In this document: positions 50,361 through 58,429 of the stretch, piece after piece | Position numbering within the stretch: position 1 is the stretch's first letter | How the letters are laid out: every line of letters begins with the position of its first letter | Origin: JAIMBK01 sp040755215 | GTDB taxonomy: Bacteria > Bacillota > Desulfotomaculia > Desulfotomaculales > Nap2-2B | Direction of reading: 5' to 3' | DNA length: 64,000 nucleotides | Assembly: GCA_040755215.1 (NCBI GenBank) | Contig: JBFMBG010000001.1 | Coordinates: forward strand, 50,400-114,399 | The notes under the pieces: generated by a model | What the model saw: the letters and a program-made list of their open reading frames with translations, nothing else | Told to the model about the DNA's origin: nothing | Databases searched by the model: none | Program-made: the position numbers and the translations under genes

Positions 50361-51149
50361 TTACTCTTCCTCCCGCCCGGAAGCCTGCTGCATCTCCCTG
50401 ATCTCCGGCTTCAAGAAAGCGGTGAGGCGTTCCCTGATTAAAATGGGGTTGTAGCCTGCCTGCAGGGAGACTACACCTTCCAGCATGAGCTGACGGAGGA
50501 GCAACTCCTTTTTGCTGAGGTTCTGCAGCTTGGTTGCAATGGGCAGCCAGAACACGTTGGCGCTGGAAACGCCGTAAAGAGTGGCGATGAAAGCCAGGGC
50601 AATGGCCGGTCCCAGGTTTTCCGGCTTATCGATGGACCCCAACACGTGCACCAGGCCCATAACCGTACCGATAATGCCCATGGTGGGGGCGTATCCGCCC
50701 GCCGCCTCAAAAACACCCGCCCCCGTCTGGTGCCGGTCCTGGATGGAAAATATCTCCACCTCCAAAATGTTCCGCACCAGGTCCGGGTCGGTGCCGTCCA
50801 CAACTAACTGGATTCCTTTCCGCAAAAACGGATCATCTATTTCCTCCAGGCGGTTTTCCAAATACAGGAGCCCTTCGCGCCTGGCTTCTTCAGCCAGTTT
50901 AACAATCAACTCAATGGTGCCGGCCGGATCGGGGGGGTTGCGCAAAAAGGCTACCGTTAAAAGCTTCGGGACAACCTTTAAATCATTTAAAGAAAAGCTT
51001 AAGATCGTTGCGCCGATGGTGCCGCCGAAAACGATCATGGCCGCGGTAACCTGGAACAACGCGCCAAGATGGCCGCCCTCCAGAACAAAGCCGCCTACCA
51101 GAGCAACAACCGCCAGAATCAGCCCGATAAAAGCAGTGGGGTCCATCAA
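50361..51149 (-). CDS. motA: Flagellar motor stator protein MotA
   Basis: 262 residues, four membrane segments (about 6-22, 33-52, 148-168 and 182-202). Family features: VLEGGHLGALFQVTAAMIVF, FEAAGGYAPTMGIIGTVMGL and LALAFIATLYGVSSANVFWL. The cytoplasmic loop carries charged residues that contact FliG. It comes after motB, the reverse of the usual order. ATG 51149 after AAAGGAAAA. Confidence 0.95.
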   Translation of the reverse strand: MMDPTAFIGLILAVVALVGGFVLEGGHLGALFQVTAAMIVFGGTIGATILSFSLNDLKVVPKLLTVAFLRNPPDPAGTIELIVKLAEEARREGLLYLENRLEEIDDPFLRKGIQLVVDGTDPDLVRNILEVEIFSIQDRHQTGAGVFEAAGGYAPTMGIIGTVMGLVHVLGSIDKPENLGPAIALAFIATLYGVSSANVFWLPIATKLQNLSKKELLLRQLMLEGVVSLQAGYNPILIRERLTAFLKPEIREMQQASGREEE

Positions 51150-51171
51150 ACTTTTCCTTTCTTTCCCTGAA

Positions 51172-51966
51172 TTACCCGGCTGCCCCGGCGCCGGGCGTTT
51201 CCCCGGCTGGCGCTCCGCCGGCAGGTATTCCGACCGCTTCCGAACCTTTATACCGGCTGCGCAAGATAACTATATCCACCCGCCGGTTTTGCTGCCGGTT
51301 GGCCTCCGAATCGTTGGGCACCCGCGGCCGGTACTCGCCGTAAGCCACCGCCGAAAGGCGCTGGGGCGGAAAACCGCTGCCGCTGATTAATTCCTGCACA
51401 GTGGCCAGGGCACGGGCGCTGGAGAGCTCCCAGTTGGATTTGTACAAGGCGTTGTGAATAGGGATATCGCAGGTATGGCCCTCGATCCGGATATAATTGG
51501 GTGTTTTCATCAGGATCGGGGCTATCTTCGCAATAATTTCCTTCGCCTGCGGCGTCAGCTCCGCCGAACCGATCTTGAAAAGCACTTCGTCCTGAAAACT
51601 AACGACAATTCCCCGCTCTTCGCTGATTACCGAAATCTTTGCCGCCAGCCCTGTTTTCTCAATAAAACTGACCAGCTGCCGGCGAATATTTTCCATCTCC
51701 GCTTTATCGACGAGATCTTCCATGGTCTCGCGCTCAACGCCACTGATCCCCGGCGTTAAAGTGGGGCCGAGTTCCTGGAAAACCATCGTGCCCCCGCCCA
51801 TGACCCTACTTAGTGATTCGGCCAGGTGTTGAAACTTCTTGATATCAACCCGGCTGATCGTGTACATGACAATAAAAAAAATTAACAATAACGTAATCAT
51901 ATCGGCGTAGGTGATCAGCCAGCGCTCCATACTGCCGTGCTTTATTTTTGTAGTCGGCCTCTTCAA
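51172..51966 (-). CDS. motB: Flagellar motor stator protein MotB
   Basis: 264 residues. A single membrane helix after the charged N-terminus carries the proton-binding aspartate in TYADMITLLLIFF (~residues 20-32), and an OmpA-like peptidoglycan-binding domain has IRIEGHTCDIPIHN (~158-171), NWELSSARALATVQELI and NRRVDIVI. A small C-terminal Gly/Ala tail follows. It anchors the stator to the wall. It is the first gene of the visible minus-strand run, 22 bases before motA. Confidence 0.95.
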   Translation of the reverse strand: MKRPTTKIKHGSMERWLITYADMITLLLIFFIVMYTISRVDIKKFQHLAESLSRVMGGGTMVFQELGPTLTPGISGVERETMEDLVDKAEMENIRRQLVSFIEKTGLAAKISVISEERGIVVSFQDEVLFKIGSAELTPQAKEIIAKIAPILMKTPNYIRIEGHTCDIPIHNALYKSNWELSSARALATVQELISGSGFPPQRLSAVAYGEYRPRVPNDSEANRQQNRRVDIVILRSRYKGSEAVGIPAGGAPAGETPGAGAAG

Positions 51967-52007
51967 TGAGTGACGCCCCTTTCTTGACTTTTAAACTCTC
52001 AATTAAG

Positions 52008-52034
52008 TATTCGATCGTTTAATCCCCTTTTTTA
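52008..52034 (-). promoter_or_regulatory. Weak candidate sigma-28-like site before motB
   Basis: Minus strand TAAA (52031-52034), 15 bases, ATCGAATA (52008-52015). Spacing is right but only about half of the -10 matches GCCGATAA. Confidence 0.3.
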
Positions 52035-52067
52035 CCAAATTTCGACCAAAAAAATAAATATCCTCCG

Positions 52068-53747
52068 TCAAAATTTACGGGAGCGCAAAATTGAAAAGAC
52101 CAGCGCCAGGCCAAGGATACCGCCGGCGACGAAAAGCAATTCGGCCAGGCTTACCCCGCGAAAGACCACGTCCTCCCGGCCGGCGAGCAGTGCCGAACCA
52201 ATCATTAATGAACCCAGCAAAATGCTCAAAACCAGCCGGTTGACCAGGACGTTGATCCTGCCCATGATCCGTTCCGTTTCGGGATTCCGGGCAGTTACCT
52301 TCAACTGCCCGGTCGCGGCCAGCTCCAGGACCTGCTCCAGGCGGCGCGGCAGGTGGGTGAACAGGTGGTGGTAATCAGCAAGATTTTCGAAAACCAACCG
52401 GCGAATGCCCTGGAGGCTGAAGCGGCGGGCCAGCAGGCGGCGGCTAAGCGGCCGGGCGATTTCGGCAATGCTCAGCTCCGGGTCAAGCTGCCTGCTCACC
52501 CCCTCGGCAGTCACCAGCGCCTTGGCCAGCATGGTAATCTGGGTAGGGATGCGGATGCGGTGTCTAAAGGCGATGTCGACCACGTCGTTTACCGAGTCGG
52601 CCAACCTTAGTTCTTTAAAGGGAACGGCGTAGTACTTATCCCTCATTTTTTCAACGTCCCGATAAAACGCGTGACGGTCTATCCCGGGCGGCAGCACGCC
52701 CATCCCGGCGATTGCCCGCGCCACCTGGGGCGTGCTTCTGTTGACCAGCCCCAAAACCAGATCACCAATCTTTTCCTTTAAATTTTCATCCAGCCGCCCC
52801 ACAATGCCGAAATCCATAAACATCAGCCTGTCGCCGGGAAGGGCGAACAGGTTGCCGGGGTGGGGGTCGGCGTGAAAAAATCCGTCAATTAAAATTTGCC
52901 GGAGCAGCGCATCGGTGAGGAGGCGCGCAATTTTGCGGCCGTTTACCCCCTGCCGGGCGAGTTCCGCGGCATCGTTCAATTTAACGCCCTCCACGTATTC
53001 CATGGTCAGCACCCTGGGCGTGCTATATTCCCAGTAGACGGCGGGGATGTATATGTTCGGGTCGTCGCGGAAATTTTTGCGAAACGTGTCGGCGTGCCGG
53101 CCTTCCCTGGTAAAGTCCAGTTCTTCCGTGACGATTTGCTCAAATTCCTCCGCCATCTCGCGAAAACTGCACATCTCCCGGAAAGGGGCGTGCCGGTCCG
53201 CCAGGCGGGCAAGGTCGTGAAGGATTTCGAGATCGGTGGCGAGAACTTTTTCAATCTCCGGCCGCCTTACTTTCACCGCCACCCTTTCCTTTGTTTTCAA
53301 AACAGCCCGGTGAACCTGCCCGATGGAGGCGGCGGCCAGCGGCGCGCGCTCGAAGCCGGCGAATATTTCCTCCAGGTAGTGGCCGAGCTCCATCTGGACG
53401 GTTTCCGCAACCTTTTCAAACGCAAAAGGAGGAACTTTATCCTGCAGCTTTTCCAGTTCCCGGATATATTCCGGCGCCAGAAGGTCCGCCCGCGCCGAGA
53501 GCAGCTGGCCCAGCTTAACAAAAGCAGGCCCCAGATCTTCCAGCGCCATGCGCAAACGCCGCGCTTTTTTAGCCCGGGGGAGGTTTTTTGCTTCCGGGCG
53601 GGCGGCTAATTCTCTTTTTTTGTGACCCACAAACTGGGTAAGCTCAAGCTCGTGCAATAAGTAGCCGAAACCGTGCCGGATAAGCACGTTGGCAATTTCA
53701 CGGTAGCGCTGGAAATGTTTGTAGCGTTTACGCAGGCCAAGTTCCAT
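52068..53747 (-). CDS. UbiB/ABC1-family atypical kinase
   Basis: 559 residues from ATG 53747. The family's KxGQ motif is in GPAFVKLGQLLSARADLLAP (~residues 80-99), the Ala-rich loop in LAAASIGQVHRAVL (~150-163), and IDGFFHADPHPGNLF plus FMDFGIVGRL (~275-310) hold the catalytic and metal-binding aspartates. Two membrane helices end the protein. In other bacteria UbiB supports quinone synthesis as an ATPase. In this organism menaquinone or lipid handling is possible. It stands alone. Confidence 0.92.
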   Translation of the reverse strand: MELGLRKRYKHFQRYREIANVLIRHGFGYLLHELELTQFVGHKKRELAARPEAKNLPRAKKARRLRMALEDLGPAFVKLGQLLSARADLLAPEYIRELEKLQDKVPPFAFEKVAETVQMELGHYLEEIFAGFERAPLAAASIGQVHRAVLKTKERVAVKVRRPEIEKVLATDLEILHDLARLADRHAPFREMCSFREMAEEFEQIVTEELDFTREGRHADTFRKNFRDDPNIYIPAVYWEYSTPRVLTMEYVEGVKLNDAAELARQGVNGRKIARLLTDALLRQILIDGFFHADPHPGNLFALPGDRLMFMDFGIVGRLDENLKEKIGDLVLGLVNRSTPQVARAIAGMGVLPPGIDRHAFYRDVEKMRDKYYAVPFKELRLADSVNDVVDIAFRHRIRIPTQITMLAKALVTAEGVSRQLDPELSIAEIARPLSRRLLARRFSLQGIRRLVFENLADYHHLFTHLPRRLEQVLELAATGQLKVTARNPETERIMGRINVLVNRLVLSILLGSLMIGSALLAGREDVVFRGVSLAELLFVAGGILGLALVFSILRSRKF

Positions 53748-53917
53748 CAGCTTCAGACGCCTCCTCCTGCGCGGCAAAGCAAAAGAATACCTTGCAAAGG
53801 GCGCGTTTTCGAAGGCATGTGATAAAATTTACCTGGATAATTTATTTATGGATAGCATGCGCAATTTCCTTTAATCAATAATCCACGAAATTTTAATTAC
53901 GAAGGGGACAAGTACAA

Positions 53918-54742
53918 ATGGACATTGAAATCCTTGCCACACCAAAGGACATTACGGAAAAGAAGCTCAAAGAAAAGGCGGCGGTCATCTTCGACGTGCT
54001 CAGGGCAACCAGCACAATCGTAACCGCGCTGGCCAACGGCTGCCGGGCGGTCATCCCGGCAAAAGAAATTGCGGAAGCCAAAAGAATAGAGGGTGAGTTA
54101 AAAAGTAAAGATGTTTTGTTGGGCGGGGAACGGGGCGGGGAACGGGCGCCCGGTTTTCCGCATGGAAACTCGCCCCTGGAGTATCCGCAAGCGGTTGTCG
54201 CCGGAAAAGTCCTCGTGCTGACCACGACCAACGGCACCCGGGCCATCCGCCTGGCCGCCAAAGGGGCGTCCGTTTTGTTGATCGGCAGCCTGCTCAACGC
54301 CCGCGCCGTGGCCGGGAGGCTGTGGGAACTCCAAAATGACGTTGTGCTGGTCTGCGCGGGGACGAACGGAAATTTTTCTTTAGAAGATGCGCTGGCGGCC
54401 GGAGTGGTGGTCAAAGAAATATTGTCGCTTGCCAGCGGCCGAAATAAGATCGGCTGCCGGGAAGGGGATCCCGAAAACCTCCGTCGTTCCGGGCCGGCCA
54501 CAGAAGCCGGACCAGGAAACCCTCCGGTGATCCTCTCCGATCTGGCCACCGCCGTTTATCGCCTGGCTTTGTGGTACGGCGATAATTTATTGCCGGCTTT
54601 TTATGATTCCCGGCACGGTCAAAGGCTTCTCCGGCTGGGGCTGGCCGGCGACCTGGAACACTGCTCCCGGCTCAACCTCTATGATCTGGTGCCGGTTTAC
54701 CGGCAGGGAATAATCACCGTGCCCTGGCTTTCCCTGCTTTAA
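53918..54742 (+). CDS. comB: 2-phosphosulfolactate phosphatase-like protein ComB
   Basis: 274 residues. ComB features: VIFDVLRATSTIVTALANGC (~residues 23-42), LLGGERGGERAPGFPHGNSP (~65-84), LVLTTTNGTRAI (~100-111), CAGTNGNFSLEDALAAG (~141-157). In methanogens ComB acts in coenzyme M synthesis; in clostridia and Bacillus-type bacteria it probably serves sulfolactate formation. The short SREGDPENL-type insert before the C-terminal helix is not unusual. GAAGGGGAC precedes ATG 53918. Confidence 0.9.
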   Translation: MDIEILATPKDITEKKLKEKAAVIFDVLRATSTIVTALANGCRAVIPAKEIAEAKRIEGELKSKDVLLGGERGGERAPGFPHGNSPLEYPQAVVAGKVLVLTTTNGTRAIRLAAKGASVLLIGSLLNARAVAGRLWELQNDVVLVCAGTNGNFSLEDALAAGVVVKEILSLASGRNKIGCREGDPENLRRSGPATEAGPGNPPVILSDLATAVYRLALWYGDNLLPAFYDSRHGQRLLRLGLAGDLEHCSRLNLYDLVPVYRQGIITVPWLSLL

Positions 54743-54818
54743 GCCGCGAGCACATCCCTCGTTCATTCATTACATCCTTAAGGATCGCTGTCATCCCTAC
54801 CTTGGAAATATCCCTTTG

Positions 54819-54882
54819 CCCGCCGTTCGTTTGCCGTCGCTCCAATGCTCCGGGCAAATCGAACGGCGGGCCGGAAGTTTTT
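54819..54882 (+). terminator. Long stem-loop after comB
   Basis: CCCGCCGTTCG-TTTGCC pairs with GGCAAA-T-CGAACGGCGGG (11 bp, one bulged T, then 6 bp) with a 17-base loop, followed by CCGGAAGTTTTTA. It lies ~75 bases after the comB stop and may end that transcript. The 54743-54818 stretch is otherwise empty. Confidence 0.55.
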
Positions 54883-54930
54883 ATCCCCTGTTGGTGTTGC
54901 AAAAAGCGGCATGAAGGTATAATTTCACCC

Positions 54931-54959
54931 TTGCCAAACGTCCAGACAGATGTTAAAAT
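54931..54959 (+). promoter_or_regulatory. Promoter of tRNA-Val (CAC)
   Basis: TTGCCA at 54931-54936, 17-base spacer, TAAAAT at 54954-54959, 31 bases before the tRNA. Confidence 0.65.
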
Positions 54960-54990
54960 ACTAAAGGAAAGGCGGGATATTCCGCATAAC

Positions 54991-55065
54991 GGGCGCGTAG
55001 CTCAGCGGGAGAGCGCTTGACTCACATTCAAGAGGTCGCAGGTTCAATCCCTGCCGCGCCCACCA
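54991..55065 (+). tRNA. tRNA-Val (CAC)
   Basis: Acceptor GGGCGCG pairs with CGCGCCC, the anticodon loop CTCACAT on CTTGA/TCAAG gives CAC, the T arm is GCAGGTTCAATCCCTGC, and CCA is encoded. It resembles the tRNA-Val (TAC) at 10641 in its acceptor and D arms. An integrase relic lies just downstream, as expected for a tRNA used as an attachment site. Confidence 0.95.
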
Positions 55066-55111
55066 GATTTATCAAGGGTTTGCGGGATCGGCAAGCTGTT
55101 TTTATGTAAAC

Positions 55112-55134
55112 TTGCCCACAAATTTGCCCACAAA
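55112..55134. repeat. Tandem TTGCCCACAAA pair
   Basis: TTGCCCACAAA occurs at 55112-55122 and 55124-55134, between the tRNA-Val and the integrase relic. This is the position where arm-type or att sites would be expected. Confidence 0.45.
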
Positions 55135-55172
55135 CCTTTTTTTGTTCATTGCGTCCATTGTGTCCGTTGCGT

Positions 55173-55470
55173 TCAAGAACCTGTTTCGAGAACCGCGCTG
55201 ATCCTTTTTGCAGCTCCCTCTTGCATCCCCGGCAGGACGTGCCCGTAAGTTTTTAAGGTGAAAGCGACGCTCGTGTGTCCCAGCCTTTCGGCAGCCTTTC
55301 AGCCACGATAGCCAGCGTCTCCCGCGAACTCATGCCCCGGAGGCCAGAAATATCCAGTCGCAACCGGCACTCCGCGCGATGCACAAGACGTGGCTGCCAA
55401 ACAAGCGTCTCGTCGGTTTCCAGAAGCCCTATCCGCATGGCCTACCAGTCCCAACCGCAGCGTTAGGAGT
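55173..55470 (-). pseudogene. Tyrosine recombinase (phage integrase) C-terminal relic
   Basis: From ~55280 to the stop at 55173 the minus strand encodes ERLGHTSVAFTLKTYGHVLP and GAAKRISAVLETGS, the end of a tyrosine integrase with the catalytic histidine and tyrosine. Upstream, an 11-base tandem duplication (CAGCCTTTC at 55281 and 55292) shifts the frame; beyond it MSSRETLAIVAERL reads on in another frame. It is next to tRNA-Val, a typical integration target. The 55471-55686 stretch holds no recognisable gene. Confidence 0.75.
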
Positions 55471-55686
55471 GAATTGGTTAACGCCGAATCGCCTTCTGCA
55501 CCTAACGACATTATGGGCGGTAAATTACTTTCAAGAAATCATCTCCTTTTTTTCCCAGCTGTTGGGAAGATACGGTTTTATTCTTCCCCTCGTAAATAAT
55601 CTGATCCTTCTGGCTAATCTTACGGTAGAATAAGGCTTAGAAGCAGATCCTTTAACAGCAAACTGTAATTTTGGGAGGCCAACGCC

Positions 55687-56469
55687 ATGAAAAAAGAAGG
55701 CAGCCCTTCCCGCGCCAGATTATATATAGGTACGTCAGGTTGGGCCTACGGGCACTGGCGGCAAGTTTTCTACCCTGAGAGCTTACCCGCAAAAGACAGG
55801 CTGAAATATTACGCCAGAGATTTTCAGACAACCGAAATCAATTACTCTTTTTACCATTTACCGCGCCCGGCCACTTATCTTAAATGGTTCAGCGAAACTC
55901 CGGACGGCTTTATTTTTGCCGTCAAAGTTTCTCGTCTGATCACGCACGTTAAAAAATTAAGAGATGTCCGGGAAGCCTGGGCAAAGTTTATTGAGCACGC
56001 TTTAAATTTAAAGGAAAAGCTGGGCCCGCTTCTTTTTCAGTTCCCTCCGAACTTCTTGGCGGAAGGAGATGGGTATCAGCGCCTAAAAGATTTTCTATCT
56101 TCAAAACCGGGTCAGAACTTGCGTTTAGCTTTTGAGTTTCGCCACAATAGCTGGTGTAGTCAGCAAATTTACGACCTGTTAAAGGAATATAACGCCGCCT
56201 GGGTGATTGCCGACTCTTTCCGCTATCCCAAGGTGAAATCTGTCACCGCCGACTTTGTTTACGTACGGATGCACGGCCCGCAAGCCATGTTCAGATCCCT
56301 TTACTCCGGTAAAGAATTAAACGAACTGGCTCGGGAGATAAAGCAATGGTTATCCTCGGGTCTGGATGTTTACGTTTATTTTAACAACGATTTCAAAGGT
56401 TTTGCAATTGCCAACGCCAGGGAATTGGTTTTAAAATTAGAGGGTTACACGTTGCGTGAAAACCTGTAA
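55687..56469 (+). CDS. DUF72 (YecE-type) TIM-barrel protein
   Basis: 260 residues. Family motifs: IGTSGWAYGHWRQVFYPESL (~residues 14-33), TTEINYSFYHLPRP (~48-61), LGPLLFQFPPNF (~115-126), LAFEFRHNSWCS (~146-157) and VYVYFNNDFKGFAIANA (~232-248). The biochemical function is unknown. ATG 55687 follows GGGAGGCCAACGCC. It is a single gene with no clear partner. Confidence 0.92.
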   Translation: MKKEGSPSRARLYIGTSGWAYGHWRQVFYPESLPAKDRLKYYARDFQTTEINYSFYHLPRPATYLKWFSETPDGFIFAVKVSRLITHVKKLRDVREAWAKFIEHALNLKEKLGPLLFQFPPNFLAEGDGYQRLKDFLSSKPGQNLRLAFEFRHNSWCSQQIYDLLKEYNAAWVIADSFRYPKVKSVTADFVYVRMHGPQAMFRSLYSGKELNELAREIKQWLSSGLDVYVYFNNDFKGFAIANARELVLKLEGYTLRENL

Positions 56470-56531
56470 CAGCAAGAAAAGTTTTTTCCAGTTTTTATGC
56501 TTTTTCACTATTTCAGGTGAGCTCCCCATGA

Positions 56532-56543
56532 GAACATTCGTTC
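56532..56543. promoter_or_regulatory. Candidate LexA (SOS) box
   Basis: GAACATTCGTTC within the wider inverted repeat GAGAACATTCGTTCTC matches the Gram-positive LexA pattern GAAC-N4-GTTC. It is ~130 bases before the small ORF at 56674. Confidence 0.35.
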
Positions 56544-56587
56544 TCTCCATTAATAATGAAAATGAGGCCCAAGGCAGGCATATTTCC

Positions 56588-56622
56588 CTTTGTGCCTTTG
56601 TGCCTGTTGCCTCTGTGCCTCT
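56588..56622. repeat. CTTTGTGCC-type repeat tract
   Basis: CCCTTTGTGCCTTTGTGCC, then TTGCCTCTGTGCC; the same unit as at 50311-50356. The 56470-56673 spacer otherwise holds only the SOS-like box. Confidence 0.6.
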
Positions 56623-56673
56623 ATTTTCTGAGGATTAATTCATGCGGTTCTTCATCAGAGCAAAGGGGATGAC

Positions 56674-56811
56674 ATGGAGATTAAAAATAACCTTTTTCCT
56701 TTGTTGCCCAGAAGATATATTAGCCTGGAAAGCATTTCTCAGGTGAGAGAAAACCGGCTGAAATTTGAAGCAGGGGGTGAGTTTTTCGGTCACCTGCAAG
56801 GTTTGCGGTAG
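56674..56811 (+). CDS. 45-residue ORF, unknown
   Basis: ATG 56674 follows AAAGGGGATGAC, a strong ribosome site. The product starts MEIKNNLFPLLPRRYISLES and ends FGHLQGLR. It may be the start of a truncated gene, as a radical-SAM tail follows in another frame. Family not recognised. Confidence 0.4.
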   Translation: MEIKNNLFPLLPRRYISLESISQVRENRLKFEAGGEFFGHLQGLR

Positions 56812-57077
56812 TCCTAAAGCGGCCGGAGCCCCCCTTTTTGGTGGCCAGCACGCTCCTGGTGCCCGGATACGTGGATAGTGTCGAAGTAGCGGCCATAGCA
56901 AAATTTATTGCCGGGCTTAACCCGGACATCCCTTATTCCTTGCTCGCCTTTTACCCGCAGCACAGGCTTTCGGAGTTGCCCTTAACTGCAAAGCAAGAGG
57001 CTCTGGTCTGCCGGGAAGCCGCCTTTGCTGCCGGGCTAAAGCGGGTGAGGCTGGGTAACGTTCATCTGCTTAAATAA
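56812..57077 (+). pseudogene. C-terminal fragment of a radical SAM protein
   Basis: The last ~80 residues read VASTLLVPGYVDSVEVAAIA, FIAGLNPDIPYSLLAFYPQH and KRVRLGNVHLL, which match the end of PflA-like radical SAM proteins. The CxxxCxxC cluster-binding N-terminus is missing. An ATG at 56838 is probably not a real start. Confidence 0.65.
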
Positions 57078-57078
57078 T

Positions 57079-57492
57079 TCAATCCCCCAACACTTTGATG
57101 AGCACTCTTTTTCTGCGCCGCCCGTCAAATTCAGCATAGTAAATCTGCTGCCACGGCCCTAAGTCTAACTTGCCGTTTGTTACAGGGACGATTACCTGAT
57201 GGTGGACTAGGATGCTTTTTAGATGGGCGTCACCGTTGTCCTCGCCAGTTTGGTGGTGACGGTAAGGCTTTCCGAAGGGAGCAACCTTTTCGAGCATTTC
57301 GTCAATGTCTTGGATAATCCCCGGTTCGGCGTCGTTTACATAGACGCCGGCGGTGATGTGCATGGCCGAAACCAGGGCCATTCCCTCCCGGACACCGCTT
57401 TCCCCGACGGCTTCTTCCACCTCTTTGGTGATATTGATATATTCCCGGCGCTTTTGGGTATTGAACCAGAGGTACTTGGTGTGCGATTTCAT
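57079..57492 (-). CDS. YjbQ-family protein (UPF0047)
   Basis: 137 residues. Signature: GMALVSAMHITAGVYVNDAE (~residues 37-56), YRHHQTGEDNGDAHLKSIL (~76-94) and LGPWQQIYYAEFDGRRRKRV (~110-129). Some YjbQ proteins have thiamine-phosphate synthase activity as a side function. Its ATG overlaps the stop of the SEC-C gene (TGATG), so the two are co-translated. Confidence 0.93.
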   Translation of the reverse strand: MKSHTKYLWFNTQKRREYINITKEVEEAVGESGVREGMALVSAMHITAGVYVNDAEPGIIQDIDEMLEKVAPFGKPYRHHQTGEDNGDAHLKSILVHHQVIVPVTNGKLDLGPWQQIYYAEFDGRRRKRVLIKVLGD

Positions 57493-58418
57493 CAGGTTAC
57501 CCCTTTCTTACTTTTCCTTTCTTCCTCCAAATCCTGGAGCCTTTCCAGCACATCATCCCGGTCGGCAACATCTCTTTCCAGGGCCAGGCGGTATATTTTT
57601 TCTGCTTTTTCGTAATCTCGCGGGGCTTTGCTGTCCCGGAAAAGCCAGTACATATCCCCCCAGCCGATGTACGCCCAGGCGGAATCAGGAAATTCTTCCA
57701 CCAAAGCCTGAAAGGCCTCTTCTCCTTTTTCGACCAGGTCGAGGGCGAAGTAAGATTCCGCTTCTGCCCTCTTCATGTTCTCGACGATTAACTTATCCGT
57801 TTCCGGAAACAAAGAGCAAAATTCCCGGCAGTACTCTATCCTTTTTTCATAAAAGGCCGGGTCTTTTAGTCCCACGTTAGAAAGCTCCATCTCCAGGTCC
57901 TGGCACCAGTTAGACAGAAGCTCCAACCCGGAAAAGATTTTTTCGGCGTCTTCGATAGATTTCATCTCGGGAGTAAACCGTTTTTTCAGGTGCTCCCAAA
58001 CCTGCAGCCAGATCCGACAGCCTTCTTCCTTTTCTCCGGAGCCGCAGAGCTCGTAACCCTCCTCCATCATATCGTCCAGCTTCTCGGAATTAATCACGTG
58101 CGGGGCCAATCTTTCCCACAGAACAACGGCGGCCATCCAGGGGAAGTCCCGGTCGAAGCCTTGCGCGGTGACTTTATTGGTCTGCCACCAGCTTTCGGCC
58201 AGCTCGGAAGCGGAGTAAAAGTTTTCGACTTCTTTCAGGAAGCTTTCTTCGGTGACGCTTATCCCGAATTTGCCTAACCTTGAGATAATCTCTCCGGTGG
58301 CAAAAGAGCGTACCTTGTCCAAAGACCAATGCTCTTTCCTGCTCTGACCAAGGCAGCACTTCTTATATTTCTTCCCGCTCCCGCAGGGGCACGGGTCGTT
58401 TCGGCCGATTTTGCCCAA
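57492..58418 (-). CDS. SEC-C zinc-binding domain protein with helical repeats
   Basis: 308 residues from TTG 58418, since the AGGGGGG ribosome site sits on the upstream ATG, and GKIGRNDPCPCGSGKKYKKC is the usual N-terminal SEC-C motif. The rest is helical with TPR-like repeats (FPDSAWAYIGWGDMYWL near residue 250). SEC-C alone in this form is often fused to unknown domains; possible roles are protein or nucleic-acid binding. Start of a five- to six-gene run with small spacers. Confidence 0.82.
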   Translation of the reverse strand: MGKIGRNDPCPCGSGKKYKKCCLGQSRKEHWSLDKVRSFATGEIISRLGKFGISVTEESFLKEVENFYSASELAESWWQTNKVTAQGFDRDFPWMAAVVLWERLAPHVINSEKLDDMMEEGYELCGSGEKEEGCRIWLQVWEHLKKRFTPEMKSIEDAEKIFSGLELLSNWCQDLEMELSNVGLKDPAFYEKRIEYCREFCSLFPETDKLIVENMKRAEAESYFALDLVEKGEEAFQALVEEFPDSAWAYIGWGDMYWLFRDSKAPRDYEKAEKIYRLALERDVADRDDVLERLQDLEEERKSKKGVT

Positions 58419-58429
58419 GAACATCCCCC

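Noticed and set aside
55253..55511. Frames near 55253-55511 as separate genes
   Set aside because: The minus-strand frame is the frame-shifted upstream part of the integrase relic, and the other frame has no coding features.
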